DNA of 28,308 nucleotides from JANXQG01 sp037147235. GTDB lineage: Bacteria > Planctomycetota > Planctomycetia > Pirellulales > Thermoguttaceae. Below are positions 1 to 8,741 of this stretch, one piece after another. Under the pieces are notes generated by a model, which saw only the letters and a program-made list of their open reading frames with translations, was not told the DNA's origin and did no database searches. The stretch is from NCBI GenBank assembly GCA_037147235.1, contig JBAWVO010000047.1, positions 1 through 28,308 of the forward strand. Reading direction: 5' to 3'. The translations under genes were made by a program, and so were the position numbers. The first letter of the stretch is position 1; the number at the start of each line of letters is the position of its first letter.

Positions 1-1
1 G

Positions 2-3000
2 CACGGCGTTGCACCGTTCCGTCCTACCCGGTCATGTCTGGAATGGACACGCAGCGATCCGACCGATCGGGCTGATTTTGAACTCTTTATCCGTGCGGTC
101 GGCCATGAAGACATCGTGCAGCAATCGGTGCCGCTACGCCCCTACGGCGTGCCGGTGTTTACCGCCGCGAGCGGTTCGAGCACCGCCGACGGCACGGTCT
201 GGCTGGAAGCTCTGGAAGGGATGCCGGCGGAGTCGGCCAACCTGCAAATCCTCATCGGCCCAACGGTCGAGCGAAGCCTGTTGGACATCGTGTTCGCCCC
301 CGCGCCATGGTGCCAGATGGAAGTCAGCCGCCTGGCTTCCGGGCTGGAATCGGCCACGAGCGACATCATGGCCTCGCTGGGCCTGCAAAAGCTGCTAGGC
401 GGCAGCCGCGAGGCGGGCGGGCCGGAGGCTCTGGCCCTCGATAGCCGCATCCGCGGTTCCGTCAGCCTGTTGCTCTCCGCGCAAAACGACGACGGTGGAT
501 GGAGTTGGACCGGCACGCCTGGCGGCGTCAGCAATCGCTATGCAAGCTGCCGCATCGTGTGGGCCATGACTCTGACGAAGAAAGCCGGCTATGTCGTGCC
601 GGACGCCGCCTACAACAAGGCCCTGGCCTATCTACGAAACCAAGTAGCCGCGACCGACAACGCCGACTACGAGAGCAAAGCCATCTTGCTGCAAGTTCTG
701 GCCGTGGCGGGACAAGGCGATTTCGCTCTGGCCAACCGGCTCTATCGCGATCGCGGCTCGCTCTCGACAGCCGCCCTGGCGCACCTGGCACTGAGCTTTG
801 CAGCCATGGACCGCAAGGCAACCGCCGAAGAGATTCTCGGTCTCTTGGAGAAGCGGAACCTCGACGACACCGCCATGCGACGCGACACGACGCTCGGCGC
901 GTTGCCCTGGAGCCATTCGCCGACCGAACTGCGGGCACTCTACGCATTGGCCGTCGAAGAGGTCTCCCCCAAGTCGCCGAAGGCCAAGGAACTGGTCGAT
1001 TGGCTCCTGGCTCATCGTACCGGCAACCGCTGGACCCCAGAAAAAGCGACCGGCCCAGCGGCCCTAGCCTTGTGCCGCTGGTTCGCCGACAGCCGCTTCA
1101 CCGGAGAACGCTACAAGCTGACTGTCTTTGTCAACGATGTGCAGGTCAGGGTGCTGGATATCGATCCGGCCGCTGGCAGCCAGTCGATCGACGTTCCGCG
1201 AAGGTTTCTCAAGCCGGACTCCAAGGGGAAGCATCGAATCAACTTCCAGATCGCCGGACGCGGACGTTATACCTATCAGTGCATCCTCGGCGGGTTCGTG
1301 CCGGCCGACAAGCTCAAGGGTACAACGAACGCATGGCGGGTCGATCGCTACTATGAGCCGGCTCCGCTGGAACTCGACGGCCGCGAGATTCCCCGCGGTT
1401 TCGGAGTACTGGCGGGGAGCTATCAAACCTTCCAGAACCCGCTGGATCAGCTTCCCGTCGGCCGACGCGGCATGGTGCATATCGATCTCTGGCGACACAT
1501 GGCCTCGGGCACACCCGAGGAACGGCTGGAATATCTGGTCGTCACCGAGCCTATCCCCAGCGGCACGACGGTCATCGAGAAATCGGTCACGGGGCCGTTT
1601 GAACATTTCGAGATCGGTCCCGGTGAAATCACGTTCTATATCGGCAGCCGCTCCAGCCTGGGCACGATCCATTATGAACTCTACGGCTATGTACCGGGCA
1701 AGTATCGCATTGGTCCCACGATCGTTCGCAACGCCCACCGGCCCGAGCAACTTCTGGCAACCTCTCCGAAGACACTGGCCGTGCTGGCACAAGGCGCGAA
1801 GTCGGCCGATGCTTACCGCCTCACGCCCCAGGAGCTTTGCGAGTTGGGTAAACGGCTGACGGCCAAGAAGGACTACGCAACGGCGATGCCGCACTTGACG
1901 GAATTAGTCGAGAAGTGGAACCTGCGACCGGAGGTCTACAAAGACACCGTGCAGATGCTTCTGGACATCCACCTGGAGATCGGGCCGCCGGCCAAGATCG
2001 TTCGCTACTTTGAGATCATCAAGGAGAAATGGCCCAGCGAAGAGATTCCTTTTGCCAAAATCATGAAGGTCGCCGCGGCCTACCACGAGATGGGCGAGTA
2101 CGAACGGAGCTACCTGGTCTTCCGCGCCACGGTCGAGAGCAATTTTGCCCGCGAGAGCGAAGTGGCCGGCTTCCTGCAATCGCAGGGCGAGCTACTACGG
2201 AGCGTCGAGGTGATGAGCCAGTTGTTGAGCAACTATCCGCCGGAGGGCTATGTGGCGGCGGCCACCTATGCCCTAGCCCAGCAGGTTTCGGCCAAGGCCC
2301 CCGAGGCGGCCAACGATGCCAAGCTGCGGCAGCAGAAAGTCAACCGCGTCGATCTCCTTCGCCGCGCGTGGACGATGCTGGAAGGTTTTTTGACGGCATG
2401 GCCGGATGACCCCGCCGCCGACCAAGCCGCCTTCGCCTCGGCCAGTACGCTTCTGGACCTGAAGGCCTATCGCGAAGCGGCCGCAGCCTGCGACCGCTAC
2501 GCCAAGCGATACGCCCAGAGCGACCTGGTCGATAGTTACTGGTATATCATCGGCTACTGCGAATTTGCCACGGGTCGGCATAAGGCGGCCCTGGAAATGT
2601 GCCGAAAGGTGGCCGATTTGAAGCGAGTTGACAAGGCGACTGGCCGCGAAGTGGAAAGCACCAACAAGTGGCAGGCGATTTACATCCTCGGCCAGGTCCA
2701 TCATGGACTGGGCGAGGCAGCCGATGCCATTCGCGAGTATCGCCGCGTGGAAGACCGCTTTGCCGACGCCAAGGAGGCCATCGCCTACTTCCTCCGCAAA
2801 TCGATCGACCTGCCCGAGGTGACAACGATCAAGCCGGGCGATGCGGCCGAAGTGGAGTTGAAGTTCCGCAACATCCCCGCGTGCGACGTGAAGGTCTACC
2901 GTATCGACCTGATGAAGTTCAGTCTCTTGCGGCGCAATCTGGGCGGCATCGCGCAGATCAACCTGGCGGGCATTCGCCCACTGCACGAGACAAGCGTCAA

Positions 3001-3583
3001 GCTGGGCGATGGCAAGGACTATCGCGATCGCGCGCAGAAGCTGGACTTGCCGCTGAAGGACGAAGGGGCTTACCTGGTCGTCTGCCGAGGCGAAGACTTG
3101 CACGCCAGCGGCTTGGTGCTGGTCACGCCGCTCGTGGTCGAGATCCAGGAAGACGCCATCAGCGGCCGGGTACGAACGACAGTCAAGGACGTCAAGGCCG
3201 ACCACTACGTACACAATGTGCAGATCAAAGTGATCGGCAGCCGCAACGATGACTTCATCGCCGGCGACACCGATCTCCGCGGGGTCTTTGTGGCCGACGG
3301 CATTCACGGTCGCTCGACCGTGATCGCCCGGGCGGAGCCGTCGCGTTACGCTTTTTTCCGCGGCGCGACCGATTTGGCCCCGCCGGTCCCTGTCCCGGCG
3401 GCACCCGACGCTGCCGCCGCGGCACCGTCAGCCGCCCCGGCGCAAAAGCCGATGTCCCAAGAAAAGGGGTTATTGGAAGGTCTGGAGCGGCAAAATCGCG
3501 GTTTTCAAACCATGCAAAGGGATAATCTGAAGAAGATTTATGACAACAAGACCAAGGGAGTCGAGATCAAGGCGGCGTTTTAG
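2..3583 (+). CDS. alpha-2-macroglobulin-like protein, C-terminal part (5' end outside window)
   Basis: The reading frame is open from the first bases, so the gene starts upstream; 1193 codons are visible. The first 80 or so residues end in a degenerate thioester site: PWCQMEVSRL stands where bacterial relatives have PYGCxEQxxSR, so Gly and Gln of the motif are gone. Residues about 90-350 are helical repeats like the thioester-domain toroid (QNDDGGWSWTG is typical of the family). Beta-rich macroglobulin-type segments follow (about 370-585), then TPR-like helices (about 600-935), then another beta-rich part (about 940-1120), an Ala/Pro linker and a basic tail. Bacterial homologues sit in the periplasm or on the envelope and trap proteases; without the thioester, covalent trapping is unlikely, so a scaffold or non-covalent inhibitor role is inferred. 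The stop codon abuts a palindromic repeat element. Confidence 0.85.
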   Translation, partial: HGVAPFRPTRSCLEWTRSDPTDRADFELFIRAVGHEDIVQQSVPLRPYGVPVFTAASGSSTADGTVWLEALEGMPAESANLQILIGPTVERSLLDIVFAPAPWCQMEVSRLASGLESATSDIMASLGLQKLLGGSREAGGPEALALDSRIRGSVSLLLSAQNDDGGWSWTGTPGGVSNRYASCRIVWAMTLTKKAGYVVPDAAYNKALAYLRNQVAATDNADYESKAILLQVLAVAGQGDFALANRLYRDRGSLSTAALAHLALSFAAMDRKATAEEILGLLEKRNLDDTAMRRDTTLGALPWSHSPTELRALYALAVEEVSPKSPKAKELVDWLLAHRTGNRWTPEKATGPAALALCRWFADSRFTGERYKLTVFVNDVQVRVLDIDPAAGSQSIDVPRRFLKPDSKGKHRINFQIAGRGRYTYQCILGGFVPADKLKGTTNAWRVDRYYEPAPLELDGREIPRGFGVLAGSYQTFQNPLDQLPVGRRGMVHIDLWRHMASGTPEERLEYLVVTEPIPSGTTVIEKSVTGPFEHFEIGPGEITFYIGSRSSLGTIHYELYGYVPGKYRIGPTIVRNAHRPEQLLATSPKTLAVLAQGAKSADAYRLTPQELCELGKRLTAKKDYATAMPHLTELVEKWNLRPEVYKDTVQMLLDIHLEIGPPAKIVRYFEIIKEKWPSEEIPFAKIMKVAAAYHEMGEYERSYLVFRATVESNFARESEVAGFLQSQGELLRSVEVMSQLLSNYPPEGYVAAATYALAQQVSAKAPEAANDAKLRQQKVNRVDLLRRAWTMLEGFLTAWPDDPAADQAAFASASTLLDLKAYREAAAACDRYAKRYAQSDLVDSYWYIIGYCEFATGRHKAALEMCRKVADLKRVDKATGREVESTNKWQAIYILGQVHHGLGEAADAIREYRRVEDRFADAKEAIAYFLRKSIDLPEVTTIKPGDAAEVELKFRNIPACDVKVYRIDLMKFSLLRRNLGGIAQINLAGIRPLHETSVKLGDGKDYRDRAQKLDLPLKDEGAYLVVCRGEDLHASGLVLVTPLVVEIQEDAISGRVRTTVKDVKADHYVHNVQIKVIGSRNDDFIAGDTDLRGVFVADGIHGRSTVIARAEPSRYAFFRGATDLAPPVPVPAAPDAAAAAPSAAPAQKPMSQEKGLLEGLERQNRGFQTMQRDNLKKIYDNKTKGVEIKAAF

Positions 3584-3755
3584 CCCGGATTATTCATCGT
3601 AGGGTGGGTGGAGCACGGAAACTCAATCGCAGTGGTCCGTTGCGCGAACCGGTCTAAACCAGGGTGGAAGGTTGCCGTTGGTTGGATTCCGTGCGTAACC
3701 CACCATTTCTTTGAGGGTTCGCTCCACGCACCCTACAATTTATGAATAATCCGGG
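3584..3755. repeat. palindromic repeat element, copy 1 (REP/MITE-like)
   Basis: Outer arms CCCGGATTATTCAT (3584-3597) and its exact complement (3742-3755) enclose inner arms GTAGGGTGGGTGGAGC (3599-3614) and GCTCCACGCACCCTAC (3721-3736, one mismatch). A nested pair GGGTGGGT / ACCCACC lies inside. The same inner ends recur at 20989-21114, so this is an interspersed family. It begins directly after the stop codon of the preceding gene and may also act as a transcription terminator. Confidence 0.75.
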
Positions 3756-3762
3756 TTAGGGG

Positions 3763-3936
3763 TGGCCGGTCACGGCCGACAAGGAAGTTGGCGTTATGAT
3801 TCCAGACATACGCCAGCACGGTCGCACTGGCCAGCCGCTGGGGGACGAAACTTTCCTTGGTCGCCTGGAGGAAACGGTGGGGCGTGTCCTCGAACCCCGG
3901 AAACGCAACCCAAAACCGAAGCAGATCACGAATTAA
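3763..3936 (+). pseudogene. C-terminal remnant of a REP-associated tyrosine transposase (RAYT, IS200-like)
   Basis: In the frame ending at TAA 3934-3936 the translation reads HGRTGQPLGDETF, then LGRLEETVGRVLEP, then a basic tail RKRNPKPKQ. This matches the well-known C-terminal signature of RAYT/IS200-like transposases (RTGRPLG.E.F...LE..LGR.L.P followed by Lys/Arg/Pro). The catalytic HUH and Tyr parts are absent and the frame upstream is not transposase-like, so only the 3' end survives. RAYTs mobilise REP palindromes, and this piece lies 8 bp from such a palindromic element, which supports both calls. A longer overlapping ORF in another frame (from 3762) is not the coding frame. Confidence 0.7.
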
Positions 3937-4108
3937 GTCATGTGTCGATTTTCATATTTATTTCTTTCCTATTTTTCTGTCCCTCATTTTTCTGTCGAAA
4001 GAATTAATTCTCTTTCTCCTCCCTTGACACTCCCCTGCCACCCAACGAAAATTTACAGGTTGCTGGATTTCCTTGCCCTCGCCCCTCATTCACCGTAGAG
4101 CTACCAAC
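3937..4108. other. A+T/pyrimidine-rich intergenic stretch before the helicase gene
   Basis: No gene seen. It contains a direct repeat ATTTTTCTGTC at 3971-3981 and 3986-3996 and a palindrome AGAATTAATTCT at 4000-4011. A TTGACA hexamer at 4024-4029 could be a -35 box for the helicase gene, but no convincing -10 follows at the right distance. Confidence 0.4.
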
Positions 4109-6847
4109 ATGACAACTCGCACGCTCCGCCCGAAAATCAAACCAACAAAACGCCTCACCTTGCGGGACCGGCTTTCACGGCTGACCTATGTGCGGGCTTG
4201 CCAACTCCTAGGGCCGGAAGGGGCGCAGTTGATTCGGCAGGGTTCAAATTATGAAATCGATATCCAGCGCGACGTCTATCTCCGCGGCGACCTGTTCCGC
4301 GTGAAGTTTCCCAATGCGTCCGGCGGTAAGAACACCGTGGCCACAATCACCACCATGGCCGCTGCCAACAACCGCCTGAAGTTCAACTGCACGGCGTGTG
4401 AAACGATCTGCGAGCACGTTGGGGCCGCCGTGTCGTTGGTACTAGAGGAGAAGACTTCGCTCGGTCTGGCCGCGCCGCCCGACGAGAACCGCCCGCCGGA
4501 ACTGCTCAGCGAGAGCGAACTTGTCGAGCACGCCCTCCACGAGCGAGAGGAACGGGCCAAGAGCGAAAAGTTCCGCATCACTTCGTCCGATGCCACAAAG
4601 CCCTGGACCGACTACACGGTCGCCAGTGCCCTGTCGGGCAAGACCTACCGCGTAGCCCTGCGGGGAGAAGAGCGCGGGCAATCGTACTGCTCGTGCCCCG
4701 ACTTCCGCACCAACACGCTGGGAACGTGCAAGCATATCTTGCATCTACTGGACCGCGTGCGGCGGCGCATTCCCGCGGCCGTGCGGCGGAAGCCTTATCG
4801 TAATCGCGAGGCATTCGTCCATGTGCTCTATGGCGAAGAGATGACCTTGCACCTGCGACTCCCCGACAAAGCCGATCCCGAGTTGGTCAGCCTGGCCGGC
4901 GGGCTGGTCGATCGGCCGATCGACGACGCGAGAAAGCTGGTTGAATTCGTCGGTCAGATGCAGCGGCTGAACCGCAACGTGACCGTCTATCCGGACGCCG
5001 AGGAATTGATTTCCCGGCGGCTGTTCCAGCAGCGGATGTCCAATCGGATGGCCGAGATCCGCAGCAACTCCGCGCAGCACCCCTTGCGGACAACGCTGCT
5101 CAAGATTCCACTGTTGCCCTATCAGCTTGAAGGCATCGCCTTCGCCGCAGGCACGGGCCGGGTGGTCTTGGCCGACGATATGGGCCTTGGCAAGACGATC
5201 CAGGGTGTCGGCACTGCGGAACTCCTCGCCCGCGAGGCCGGTATTAGCAAGGTGTTGGTCGTTTGCCCCGCCTCGCTCAAGTCGCAATGGCGGAATGAAA
5301 TCCAGCGTTTCTGCGATCGTAGCGTGCAACTTGTCGTAGGCTCTGCCGCGCAACGCGCGCAGGTCTATGAAAACGACGCCTTCTTCACCCTCTGCAACTA
5401 TGAGCAGGTTCTCCGCGACATTCTGCCGATTGAACGGGCGCGATGGGATCTCATCATTCTCGATGAAGGCCAGCGGATCAAGAACTGGGAGTCGAAGACC
5501 GCACGGGTGATCAAGGGGCTAAAGTCGCCTTTCGCCCTGGTCCTGAGCGGCACCCCGTTGGAGAACCGCCTCGACGAACTGCACTCGGTGATGCAATTTG
5601 TCGACGATCGCCGCTTGTCGCCGGCCTTTCGTTTCTTCCATCGCCATCGCATAGTTAATGAGAAGGGCAAGGTGCTGGGCTACAAGAACCTCGATCAGCT
5701 CCGCGAGCGGCTTCGCGGGGTATTGCTTCGCCGCACGCGTGAGTCCGTTTTGCAACAACTCCCGCCGCGAACGACCGAGCTTGTCCGCATTCCCGCCACC
5801 GAAGAGCAGGATGCTTTGCACGGTGCCCACATGCGGATCGTGCAGATGATTACGCGGAAGGCTTATATCTCGGAGATGGACCTGCTGCGATTGCAAAAGG
5901 CGCTCCTGATGTGCCGCATGTCGGCCAACGGCACCTATCTGGTCGATAAGAAGAAGCCGTGCTATTCCAGCAAGCTCGACTATCTGGAAGAACTGCTGGA
6001 TGGCCTTTTCGGCGAGGCCGATCGCAAGGTTCTCATGTTCTCCGAGTGGACGACGATGCTGGACCTCATCGAGCCGCTCTTGAAGGCACGCAAGCTGGAC
6101 TACGTCCGCCTCGATGGTCAGGTGCCGCAGAAGGATCGGCAGGCCCTCGTGAACCGCTTCCGCGAAGACCCGACCTGCCGGCTATTCATCACCACCAATG
6201 CCGGTTCGACGGGCCTGAACCTTCAGGCAGCCAACACGGTGATCAATGTCGATCTGCCATGGAATCCGGCCGTTCTGGAGCAGCGGATATCGCGGGCCCA
6301 TCGCATGGGCCAGCAGCGGCCGGTGCAGGTCTATGTGCTGGTGACCGAAGGGACGATTGAGGAGGGCCTCTTAAATACGCTTTCCGCCAAGCGTGACCTG
6401 GCGATGGCCGCGCTCGATCCTGATTCCGACGTGACGCAGGTCGATCTGACGACCGGCGTTGACGAACTGCGTCGCCGTTTGGAGGTGCTTTTGGGCGCTC
6501 GTCCGGAGGCCCCCGTGGATGTCAGCAAGAAGGAAGAGGTTGTTGTCGAAACGCAGCAGTTAGCCGAGCGCCGCGATCGCGTGGCGGCTGCCGGCGGTGA
6601 GATGTTGGGAGCCGTCTTTAATTTCCTCGGCGAGTTGGTGGCCAAAAATAACGCGCAACCACCTGCCGAAGGTCTCGTCTCGCAGGTCCGCGCTCGCCTG
6701 GGCGAATGTGTCGAAGAAGACGCCTCCGGCCGCCCGCGGTTGACAGTCACATTGCCCGATCGCAGCGCGCTCGACTCGCTCGCGCAGACGCTCGCGCGGC
6801 TGTTGCTTTCCGGTGGCGAGGGGATCGGGGCGAGGTCGGAGGGGTAG
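4109..6847 (+). CDS. SNF2-family DNA-dependent ATPase with SWIM zinc motifs
   Basis: 912 aa from ATG 4109; a TTG 12 codons earlier keeps the frame but is a poorer start. N-terminal half: two SWIM-like Cys/His clusters, FNCTACETICEH (about residue 92) and CSCPDFRTNTLGTCKH (about 193-208, CxC...CxH), which bind zinc and probably DNA or protein partners. C-terminal half: SNF2 motor with motif I DDMGLGKTI (about 356), motif II DEGQ (about 452), motif III LSGTPLENRL, and motifs V/VI TGLNLQAANTVINVD and QRISRAHRMGQ. All motor motifs look intact, so ATP-driven translocation on duplex DNA is expected. Such bacterial SWIM-SNF2 proteins are usually linked to transcription recycling or chromatin-like remodelling; the exact role is unknown. 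It converges on the DUF4276/ATPase genes. Confidence 0.92.
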   Translation: MTTRTLRPKIKPTKRLTLRDRLSRLTYVRACQLLGPEGAQLIRQGSNYEIDIQRDVYLRGDLFRVKFPNASGGKNTVATITTMAAANNRLKFNCTACETICEHVGAAVSLVLEEKTSLGLAAPPDENRPPELLSESELVEHALHEREERAKSEKFRITSSDATKPWTDYTVASALSGKTYRVALRGEERGQSYCSCPDFRTNTLGTCKHILHLLDRVRRRIPAAVRRKPYRNREAFVHVLYGEEMTLHLRLPDKADPELVSLAGGLVDRPIDDARKLVEFVGQMQRLNRNVTVYPDAEELISRRLFQQRMSNRMAEIRSNSAQHPLRTTLLKIPLLPYQLEGIAFAAGTGRVVLADDMGLGKTIQGVGTAELLAREAGISKVLVVCPASLKSQWRNEIQRFCDRSVQLVVGSAAQRAQVYENDAFFTLCNYEQVLRDILPIERARWDLIILDEGQRIKNWESKTARVIKGLKSPFALVLSGTPLENRLDELHSVMQFVDDRRLSPAFRFFHRHRIVNEKGKVLGYKNLDQLRERLRGVLLRRTRESVLQQLPPRTTELVRIPATEEQDALHGAHMRIVQMITRKAYISEMDLLRLQKALLMCRMSANGTYLVDKKKPCYSSKLDYLEELLDGLFGEADRKVLMFSEWTTMLDLIEPLLKARKLDYVRLDGQVPQKDRQALVNRFREDPTCRLFITTNAGSTGLNLQAANTVINVDLPWNPAVLEQRISRAHRMGQQRPVQVYVLVTEGTIEEGLLNTLSAKRDLAMAALDPDSDVTQVDLTTGVDELRRRLEVLLGARPEAPVDVSKKEEVVVETQQLAERRDRVAAAGGEMLGAVFNFLGELVAKNNAQPPAEGLVSQVRARLGECVEEDASGRPRLTVTLPDRSALDSLAQTLARLLLSGGEGIGARSEG

Positions 6848-6851
6848 GGCG

Positions 6852-6968
6852 ATGCAAAGTCGAACCGCAACGGAGCTGCTTCAGGAAGACTTGGCCCAAC
6901 TGAACGTGATGTTTTCGGTTTTGTCATCGTTACTCCACTTCCCACTTCAGATTTTCCAGACGGACTAG
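6852..6968 (+). pseudogene. short ORF after the helicase, possible truncated gene start
   Basis: ATG 6852 opens 38 codons (begins MQSRTATELLQEDLAQLNV) and ends at TAG 6966-6968, inside the 3' end of the convergent DUF4276 gene. The first half looks like ordinary coding sequence and the rest is antisense to the other gene, as expected if an incoming segment cut a gene near its start. No homologue recognised. It could equally be chance. Confidence 0.25.
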
Positions 6969-7622
6969 CCAGTCATGGAAATGGGGGCATTTGCTGCGAA
7001 TGGTCGGCACTCCGATATACTCCGCAATGTCTGGCCCTGCCGTGGACTTTCGACCATCGTACTCGTTGATGACGGCGATGATTCGTTTGGAGGGAGCAGT
7101 CTGACTGTTATCGTTGATATGCTCGATTGTCGGTACTGAGGCTGCGATGGCCTTGAGTGCCTGAATATCCGCATCACAGTTCTCAAAAGACACGGCAAAT
7201 GCGTCTGGATCGGAAAAGAGAATGGTTTCGTATTCGTGAAGTTGAAGGTACGGAATGAATTGCCGACAGTTAATATCTGCCCCGAATGCCGCCTCCAGAG
7301 CGACGACATACGGCGTCGGATTCGCATGATTTCTCACGTTGGCATTCTTGCCGGGGAAGTCGTCGGGCAGGGCGTAGAGATCAAAGAGCGTGGTGAAGTA
7401 GACATTCTTCCTCGCACGCCCCTTGATTGTGTTGCAAATGAACTTGCGTACCTTTGTGTAAGGTCCACGTGTTCCGATTCCGTAGATGTGATGGTGATCC
7501 TTCACCCCAACCGCCAGGGTGAGAACCAAGCCATCGCCCATCGGGAATAGATGTGGTTGCAAGACTTGGTTACAGAAAGCCTGCTCTGTTTGTCCTTCAC
7601 AAAAGACGTTCAGTAGTTTCAC
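6930..7622 (-). CDS. DUF4276 family protein (TOPRIM-like), partner of the adjacent AAA ATPase
   Basis: 230 aa from GTG 7622. The N-terminus LLNVFCEGQTEQAF carries the conserved acidic residue of a TOPRIM-like fold; FTTLFDLYALPDDFPG and FIPYLQLHEYETILFSDP are the hallmark DUF4276 motifs and provide the further acidic residues of a likely metal site. The start codon overlaps the ATPase stop by four bases (GTGA), implying translational coupling and equal supply. In OLD-type systems an ABC/RecF-like ATPase works with a TOPRIM nuclease, either fused or as a separate partner (as in PARIS AriA/AriB, where the partner is DUF4435); a nuclease or toxin effector role here is inferred by analogy. Family call is firm; function is not shown. 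Confidence 0.88.
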   Translation of the reverse strand: MKLLNVFCEGQTEQAFCNQVLQPHLFPMGDGLVLTLAVGVKDHHHIYGIGTRGPYTKVRKFICNTIKGRARKNVYFTTLFDLYALPDDFPGKNANVRNHANPTPYVVALEAAFGADINCRQFIPYLQLHEYETILFSDPDAFAVSFENCDADIQALKAIAASVPTIEHINDNSQTAPSKRIIAVINEYDGRKSTAGPDIAEYIGVPTIRSKCPHFHDWLVRLENLKWEVE

Positions 7623-8728
7623 CGCAACGGCCCTCCTCCGAGGACGTTACGTTGCCACAACTCGCCAATCGAGTAATCTTCCAACCAGTCCTTGAATTGT
7701 TCTGCGTCGAGGCGCTTGAAAGTCGTCTGGCCCTGGTTCCATTCGACTGTAATAATCTCTTCCGGCTCAAAACTGTTCAGGAACGACTGCGATTGGGTCG
7801 CCACAATCACCTGCGATCTTCTCGATACAGATCGCATGAGATCGGCTACAATCTCAAGACCGAAGGGATGCAAGCCCAACTCAGGCTCATCGAGAACAAT
7901 CACATCTGGCAAGTCATTTTCTGGCTGTAGGAACAGCGTTATAATTGCCATCGCTCGGAGTGTTCCATCTGAAATCTGATGCGGGCCGAAAAGGTACTCG
8001 GAACCACGCATTCGCCAGTTCAGGAAGATGTCGTTTTGGTTAAGGCGATTGGGTTCAAGATCAAAATCATCAAACTCCGGCATGATCTTGCGGATCGTCG
8101 ATACGATTCGCCCGTATGCGACTTTTTCCCTCACCCGGTACGAGTAGAGCATCGCCGCCAGATTGCCTGCATCTGGCATGAGCCAACGATTATCGTTGAT
8201 GTAACATGATTGCCGAATTCGAGCGGTGGGTGACGTGTCGTGGAAGTGGTACACTCGACATTGATTCAGGATGTGGCGGAACGCACGAACAGTCTGCTCA
8301 CCCTGATTCGCCTCGTCAGCAATTCGAGTCTCTTGATGCCCAGCTCCAAGCGGAACCACTTTTGGCACCGTGCATCCGGTTTGTAGGAAGCGGAGGGTTT
8401 CGTCCGCAAAAACGAGCGTATCCCCCGCCGCATGAAACAACCGCATAGAATACCAGTCCAGCCCATTGTCGGCCTGAAACTCCAACTCCGTCTCGATCTG
8501 GGGAGTTACCTTTGGGCCAAAATAGAGCAACGACTGTGCCCTGCCTGAAGTGCCGATGTACTGCTGTAGCCGCTTTGCCATCATTTCGTTAAGCAACTTG
8601 AAGAACGAAACGAAGTTGCTCTTACCGACCCCGTTTGCTCCAATCAGCACATTCAGAGCTCGAAGTTCGAGAGACGCGTCCTTGATGGATCGGTATCCCC
8701 TAATCGCAAGTTTTCTAAGCATCGCCAT
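7619..8728 (-). CDS. AAA_21 / OLD-like ATPase (SMC/RecF-type head)
   Basis: 369 aa if translation begins at ATG 8728, which has a GGAGG eight or so bases upstream; ATGs at 8734 and 8722 are in frame too. N-terminus RKLAIRGYRSIKDA, Walker A GANGVGKSN (about residue 32), ABC signature-like SDGTLR (about 257), Walker B VIVLDEPELGLHP (about 280) and TQSQSFLNSF where many ABC ATPases have the switch His; Gln here is usual in this subfamily. The C-terminal stretch WLEDYSIGELW..NVLGGGP is typical of ATPases paired with DUF4276. There is no coiled-coil arm of Rad50 length. Likely a cytosolic sensor or regulator that dimerises on ATP and controls the DUF4276 protein encoded by the overlapping next gene. 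G+C is lower than in the housekeeping block. Confidence 0.92.
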   Translation of the reverse strand: MAMLRKLAIRGYRSIKDASLELRALNVLIGANGVGKSNFVSFFKLLNEMMAKRLQQYIGTSGRAQSLLYFGPKVTPQIETELEFQADNGLDWYSMRLFHAAGDTLVFADETLRFLQTGCTVPKVVPLGAGHQETRIADEANQGEQTVRAFRHILNQCRVYHFHDTSPTARIRQSCYINDNRWLMPDAGNLAAMLYSYRVREKVAYGRIVSTIRKIMPEFDDFDLEPNRLNQNDIFLNWRMRGSEYLFGPHQISDGTLRAMAIITLFLQPENDLPDVIVLDEPELGLHPFGLEIVADLMRSVSRRSQVIVATQSQSFLNSFEPEEIITVEWNQGQTTFKRLDAEQFKDWLEDYSIGELWQRNVLGGGPLR

Positions 8729-8741
8729 GTGCATATCCTCC

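Noticed and set aside
2273..3307. Long minus-strand ORF of 344 codons inside the macroglobulin gene
   Set aside because: Antisense shadow in G+C-rich DNA; the plus-strand frame is continuous and family-like.
3762..4007. Plus-strand ORF of 81 codons over the RAYT remnant
   Set aside because: Not the transposase frame; the conserved tail RTGQPLGDETF is read in the frame ending at 3936.
7720..7740. Loss of the ATPase switch His (Gln in TQSQSFL) as an inactivating change
   Set aside because: Gln at this place is usual for ATPases paired with DUF4276, and Walker A and B are intact.
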